Notes under the pieces: generated by a model
Seen by the model: only the letters and a program-made list of their open reading frames with translations
Databases searched by the model: none
Told to the model about the DNA's origin: nothing
In this document: positions 61,480 through 64,000 of the stretch, piece by piece
How the letters are laid out: each line of letters begins with the position of its first letter
How positions within the stretch are numbered: position 1 is the first letter of the stretch
Assembly: GCA_003010405.1 (NCBI GenBank)
Contig: PJLO01000006.1
Coordinates: 186,001 to 250,000, forward strand
DNA from: Acidobacteriota bacterium
Lineage (GTDB): Bacteria; Acidobacteriota; Terriglobia; Terriglobales; Acidobacteriaceae
DNA length: 64,000 nucleotides
Reading direction: 5' to 3'
Translations under genes and position numbers: made by a program

Positions 61480-61682
61480 TCAGAGCACGCAGCTTGTTGC
61501 TGGCCAGGTGGTCCATTCAAGCCGTAGTTGCTTGAGTGGGGCCGTCACTGTGCACGCGAATCGACGGGGGGCATGTGGCAGCGGTCGCCAATACGCGACA
61601 GGCTGCGAAGGACGTGTGAGGATTGAATCGAAATGGACAGCCCTAAGACGCATCAAGCAGAACAGGCACCCGCATCGGACAC

Positions 61683-61719
61683 GGCCCACTCAAGCCCAAC
61701 AACAGGGCTTGAATGGGCC
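61683..61719. repeat. Long inverted repeat in the duplication zone
   Basis: GGCCCACTCAAGCCC (61683-61697) pairs with GGGCTTGAATGGGCC (61705-61719), 15 bp with one mismatch and a 7-nt loop. It sits where decayed lipoprotein copy C should end, in the place held by the GGGCGCGAA hairpin in copies A and B. Confidence 0.6.
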
Positions 61720-61724
61720 ACCCG

Positions 61725-62345
61725 CCCTGCCGATACGGGCTGGTAGCGCTGAAGCCGGCGGCGGATCACGCCGATCGTCACATAGCAAGTATTCCCGGTT
61801 CACATCAGTCCGTTGGGGTCGTTACTGGGGTCTGTGGGGTGACTATTTTGGGCAAAGATTATATCTGGTGCGATTGGGTCTGTAATGGTACTATCTCGGC
61901 CCGTGGGGTTTTATCAGAACAGGTTGCAGACTCGAAGATAGTGAGTTCTTCGACGCTCCGATGGTTCCTAAATATCGCGTACATGTTGCCTGCGAATGGC
62001 TGTTCTGTATGTACATCCAAGTTACCGACTAGATCTCCATCTCCGGAAAATGATGGAAGAGTTAAAGAGTGTTTAAGGTGCTTCAAAAGGGGTATTTAGA
62101 AAGTACTAAGATCAAAGGAGGACTTGTATGTTTTTTGGCTCTATAATGCTGGGGCTGCTCGTAATCTGTACACTGGCGATAATGAGGGCATATTCGCTGC
62201 CGTAAGTAAACAACCGTGCTAGCCGAGAATACAGGTGACGGTGTTTGATCGGCCCTCCAATACACTGCCAGCCAGTGGCCTGATCTGGCACCGCCACTCT
62301 TCCAACGAGAAACTCACGTTTAAAATCGTTTACACTCCGCAATGA
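61725..62345 (-). pseudogene. Decayed copy C of the lipoprotein gene
   Basis: The 3' part (61728-61890) matches the intact gene at 59814-59960, and 61930-61970 matches its GASENSLFSNLQ region with frameshifts. The centre is replaced by a segment shared with copy A that contains the 62128-62205 ORF. The 5' end (62215-62345) matches the signal-peptide region and upstream flank. No long frame remains. Confidence 0.7.
62128..62205 (+). CDS. Possible 25-aa membrane micropeptide, copy C
   Basis: ATG 62128 opens MFFGSIMLGLLVICTLAIMR plus five residues (AYSLP). AAAGGAGG lies 6 nt upstream, a near-perfect ribosome site. It is a single hydrophobic helix with a basic residue near its end. It is related to the ORF at 59100-59174: about half the residues are identical and most changes are conservative. 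Not a known family to me. It sits within a decayed lipoprotein copy on the opposite strand, so it may be a relic of an insertion or a real small membrane protein. Confidence 0.48.
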   Translation: MFFGSIMLGLLVICTLAIMRAYSLP

Positions 62346-62375
62346 GCGCAAGGAGCCTCACTCCAGAGGCGAATC

Positions 62376-62433
62376 AACACTCATAGCAGATCGGCAGAAT
62401 TCCATCCAGAAGCCATCGCCGGACTCTCCCGGC
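62376..62433 (+). repeat. Duplicated leuS 5' end (non-functional)
   Basis: 58 bp match 62503-62560 (the leuS start region) at an offset of 127 bp with a few mismatches. The start codon position reads ATA in place of ATG. It breaks off soon after GGACTCTCCCGG. It shows that the duplication zone extends into leuS. Confidence 0.85.
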
Positions 62434-62509
62434 CCGCTGCCTGAAGTTGTACAATTGAAGCTTCATAGATTCATTGCGCTAATAGCGACTTAGGGCGAAG
62501 CAAACACTC

Positions 62510-64000
62510 ATGGCAGATCAGCAGAATTGCATCCAGAAGCCGTCGCCGGACTCTCCCGCCGACATCCTCGAAAAAGTTCCCGGTTCCAGCGCCGAACCCC
62601 GCCTGCGTGCCGCCGACGACACTCGCTACGACCCTACCCCGGTTGAGCAAAAGTGGGCTGCACTCTGGGAGAAAGATCTTTCCCACTACGCGTCTGAGCC
62701 GCCTTCCTGTGGCAAGCCCAAGTACTACGTCGTCGAGATGCTGCCTTATCCCTCCGGCGCTCTGCACATGGGACACGTGCGCAATTACGCCATTGGCGAC
62801 GCCCTCGCCCGCTATATGTGGATGAACGGGTATAACGTGCTGCATCCCATGGGCTGGGACTCTTTCGGTCTGCCGGCTGAAAACGCCGCTATCAAGAATA
62901 AGCGCCAGCCGCGCGAATGGACGCTCCACAACATTGCCGCCATGAAGGCGCAGATGATGCGCCTTGGTCTCAGCTACGACTGGTCGCGCGAGGTGACAAC
63001 CTGCCTGCCTGAGTACTACCGCTGGAACCAGTGGTTCTTCCTCAAACTGTTTGAGAAGGGGCTGGCTTACCGGAAAAAGAGCAAGGTGAACTGGTGCCCG
63101 AAATGCGCCACCGTGCTTGCTAACGAGCAAGTAGTGGACGGTTGCTGCTGGCGGCATGAAGACCTTCCCGTAGAAGAGCGCGAACTCGAGCAGTGGGCCC
63201 TGCGAATCACCGCCTACTCCGAGGAACTGCTTCAGGGACTCGAAACCATGGACGGCTGGCCCGATCGGGTCCGTACCATGCAGCGCAACTGGATTGGCCG
63301 CAGCGAAGGCGCCAATGTGGATTTCAAACTTGAAGGCGGCTCTGAAACCAAAATCACCGTCTTCACCACGCGCATCGACACCATCTTCGGTGCCACCTCG
63401 TTGCAGCTTGCGCCGCAGCATCCACTCGTCGCCGAGCTTGTCGATAAAGATCCATCCAAAATTGCCAGCCTTGAGCAGATGATTGCCGAGCAGAAGAAGG
63501 CGCGCGAAGAGGGCGATATCGGCTTGGTCGACAAGAAGGGATTCTTCACCGGGCACTTCGCCGTCAATCCCTTCAATCAGGAGCGCGTGCCGATCTGGGT
63601 TGCAAACTACATTTTGATGGATTACGGAACCGGCGCCATCATGTCCGTGCCAGCGCACGATGAGCGAGACTTTGAGTTTGCCAAGAAGTTCGGTATCGAG
63701 ATCAAGCAGGTCATTCAGCCTGTCAGCGGCGAGACGCCTGAGCTGCCTTTCTGCACCGAGGACGGCGTGGCGACGAAGTCCGGGGAGTTCACCGGACTGA
63801 GCTGCGCACATGCACAGAAGAAGATGGCGGCTTTCGCCAAGCAGCATGGTTTCGGCGAGCCAACCATCACCTACCGTCTCAAGGATTGGGGAATCTCTCG
63901 CCAGCGTTATTGGGGCACGCCAATTCCGATTCTCTACTGCGAAAAGTGCGGACTCGTTCCGGTGCCTGAGGATCAGCTCCCTGTGCTTCTTCCAGAAGGC
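62510..64000 (+). CDS. leuS: Leucyl-tRNA synthetase, 3' truncated by window edge
   Basis: The first 497 codons of a class Ia synthetase. After a ~40-residue leader, YDPTPVEQKWAALWEKD starts the fold. The HIGH motif is in YPSGALHMGHVRNYAIGD, followed by HPMGWDSFGLPAENAAI. The zinc-1 module has NWCPKCATVLANEQV, and the editing domain shows TTRIDTIFGATSLQLAP and the GTGAIMSVPAHDERDFEFA segment with the conserved Asp. It charges tRNA(Leu). The KMSKS loop and anticodon part lie beyond the window. ATG 62510 is preceded by a GGGCGA sequence, a modest ribosome site. Confidence 0.96.
   Translation, partial: MADQQNCIQKPSPDSPADILEKVPGSSAEPRLRAADDTRYDPTPVEQKWAALWEKDLSHYASEPPSCGKPKYYVVEMLPYPSGALHMGHVRNYAIGDALARYMWMNGYNVLHPMGWDSFGLPAENAAIKNKRQPREWTLHNIAAMKAQMMRLGLSYDWSREVTTCLPEYYRWNQWFFLKLFEKGLAYRKKSKVNWCPKCATVLANEQVVDGCCWRHEDLPVEERELEQWALRITAYSEELLQGLETMDGWPDRVRTMQRNWIGRSEGANVDFKLEGGSETKITVFTTRIDTIFGATSLQLAPQHPLVAELVDKDPSKIASLEQMIAEQKKAREEGDIGLVDKKGFFTGHFAVNPFNQERVPIWVANYILMDYGTGAIMSVPAHDERDFEFAKKFGIEIKQVIQPVSGETPELPFCTEDGVATKSGEFTGLSCAHAQKKMAAFAKQHGFGEPTITYRLKDWGISRQRYWGTPIPILYCEKCGLVPVPEDQLPVLLPEG

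Noticed and set aside
58719..62509. Insertion sequence as the cause of the repeats
   Set aside because: No transposase frame or terminal inverted repeats with target duplications were seen; the repeats are pieces of neighbouring genes.
62471..63847. 458-codon minus-strand ORF
   Set aside because: It lies fully antisense to leuS, whose motifs are unmistakable; the protein has no recognisable fold and arises from GC-rich codon bias.

Overview
The window reads as a chromosomal segment of a moderately GC-rich Gram-negative bacterium, most likely an acidobacterium (Terriglobia type). This placement is inference from protein style: a MurC with a GMHGKTSTT loop, DUF3467, an FMN-type glutamate synthase, many secreted TPR proteins, and a bd-type oxidase fused to cytochrome c. 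No rRNA or tRNA is present to confirm it. Two genes run off the edges: an Old Yellow Enzyme reductase on the left and leuS on the right.

Layout. 1-8.9 kb: oxidoreductase, NfeD membrane protease, two secreted TPR proteins, a Gln/Gly-rich secreted protein, pyrF, rlpA and a secreted DUF5666-like protein. 9-9.8 kb: a fluoride riboswitch in front of crcB and a DUF190 gene. 9.8-17.8 kb: HAD hydrolase, patatin/beta-barrel fusion, membrane glycosyltransferase, DUF3467, a phenylalanine-hydroxylase-type enzyme, thioesterase, glutamyl-Q-tRNA(Asp) synthetase and ferredoxin. 18-20.8 kb: a two-gene bd-superfamily oxidase whose first subunit carries two haem-c motifs. 20.9-29.9 kb: a compact arginine operon, argR-argC-argB-argD-argF-argG-argH-GNAT NAGS-argJ, with ARG-box-like palindromes over the promoter. 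30-31.4 kb: a CDP-alcohol phosphatidyltransferase and a small PD-(D/E)XK protein. 31.5-38.5 kb: the end of a division and wall cluster (murC, ftsQ, ftsA, ftsZ) and a solo transpeptidase; murB lies apart at 40-41 kb. 41-44.7 kb: rhomboid-TPR fusion, beta-propeller lipoprotein and DAHP synthase.

44.7-54.2 kb looks like an accessory block: a lone HNH endonuclease with a PUA/EVE-like N-terminus, a broken ClC channel gene, and a marR-adaptor-pump-outer-membrane-channel RND efflux operon. It is followed by tandem 19-bp repeats and a glutamate-synthase-like FMN protein with its own Cys cluster, then ribosomal protein S1.

57.8-62.5 kb is a decayed duplication zone. It holds intact nfo, a remnant lipoprotein copy, the intact lipoprotein gene, a 127-bp remnant of the nfo 3' end, a third lipoprotein remnant, and a duplicated leuS 5' end next to leuS itself. 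Two related 24-25 codon ORFs, each with a strong ribosome binding site, lie in the two decayed copies. This is the least explained feature of the window.

Other points of interest are the c-type bd oxidase built from two apparently homologous subunits, the fluoride riboswitch with a visible Shine-Dalgarno sequestration switch, the EVE-like/HNH nuclease, and the TPR protein built of three repeated modules with a conserved linker.
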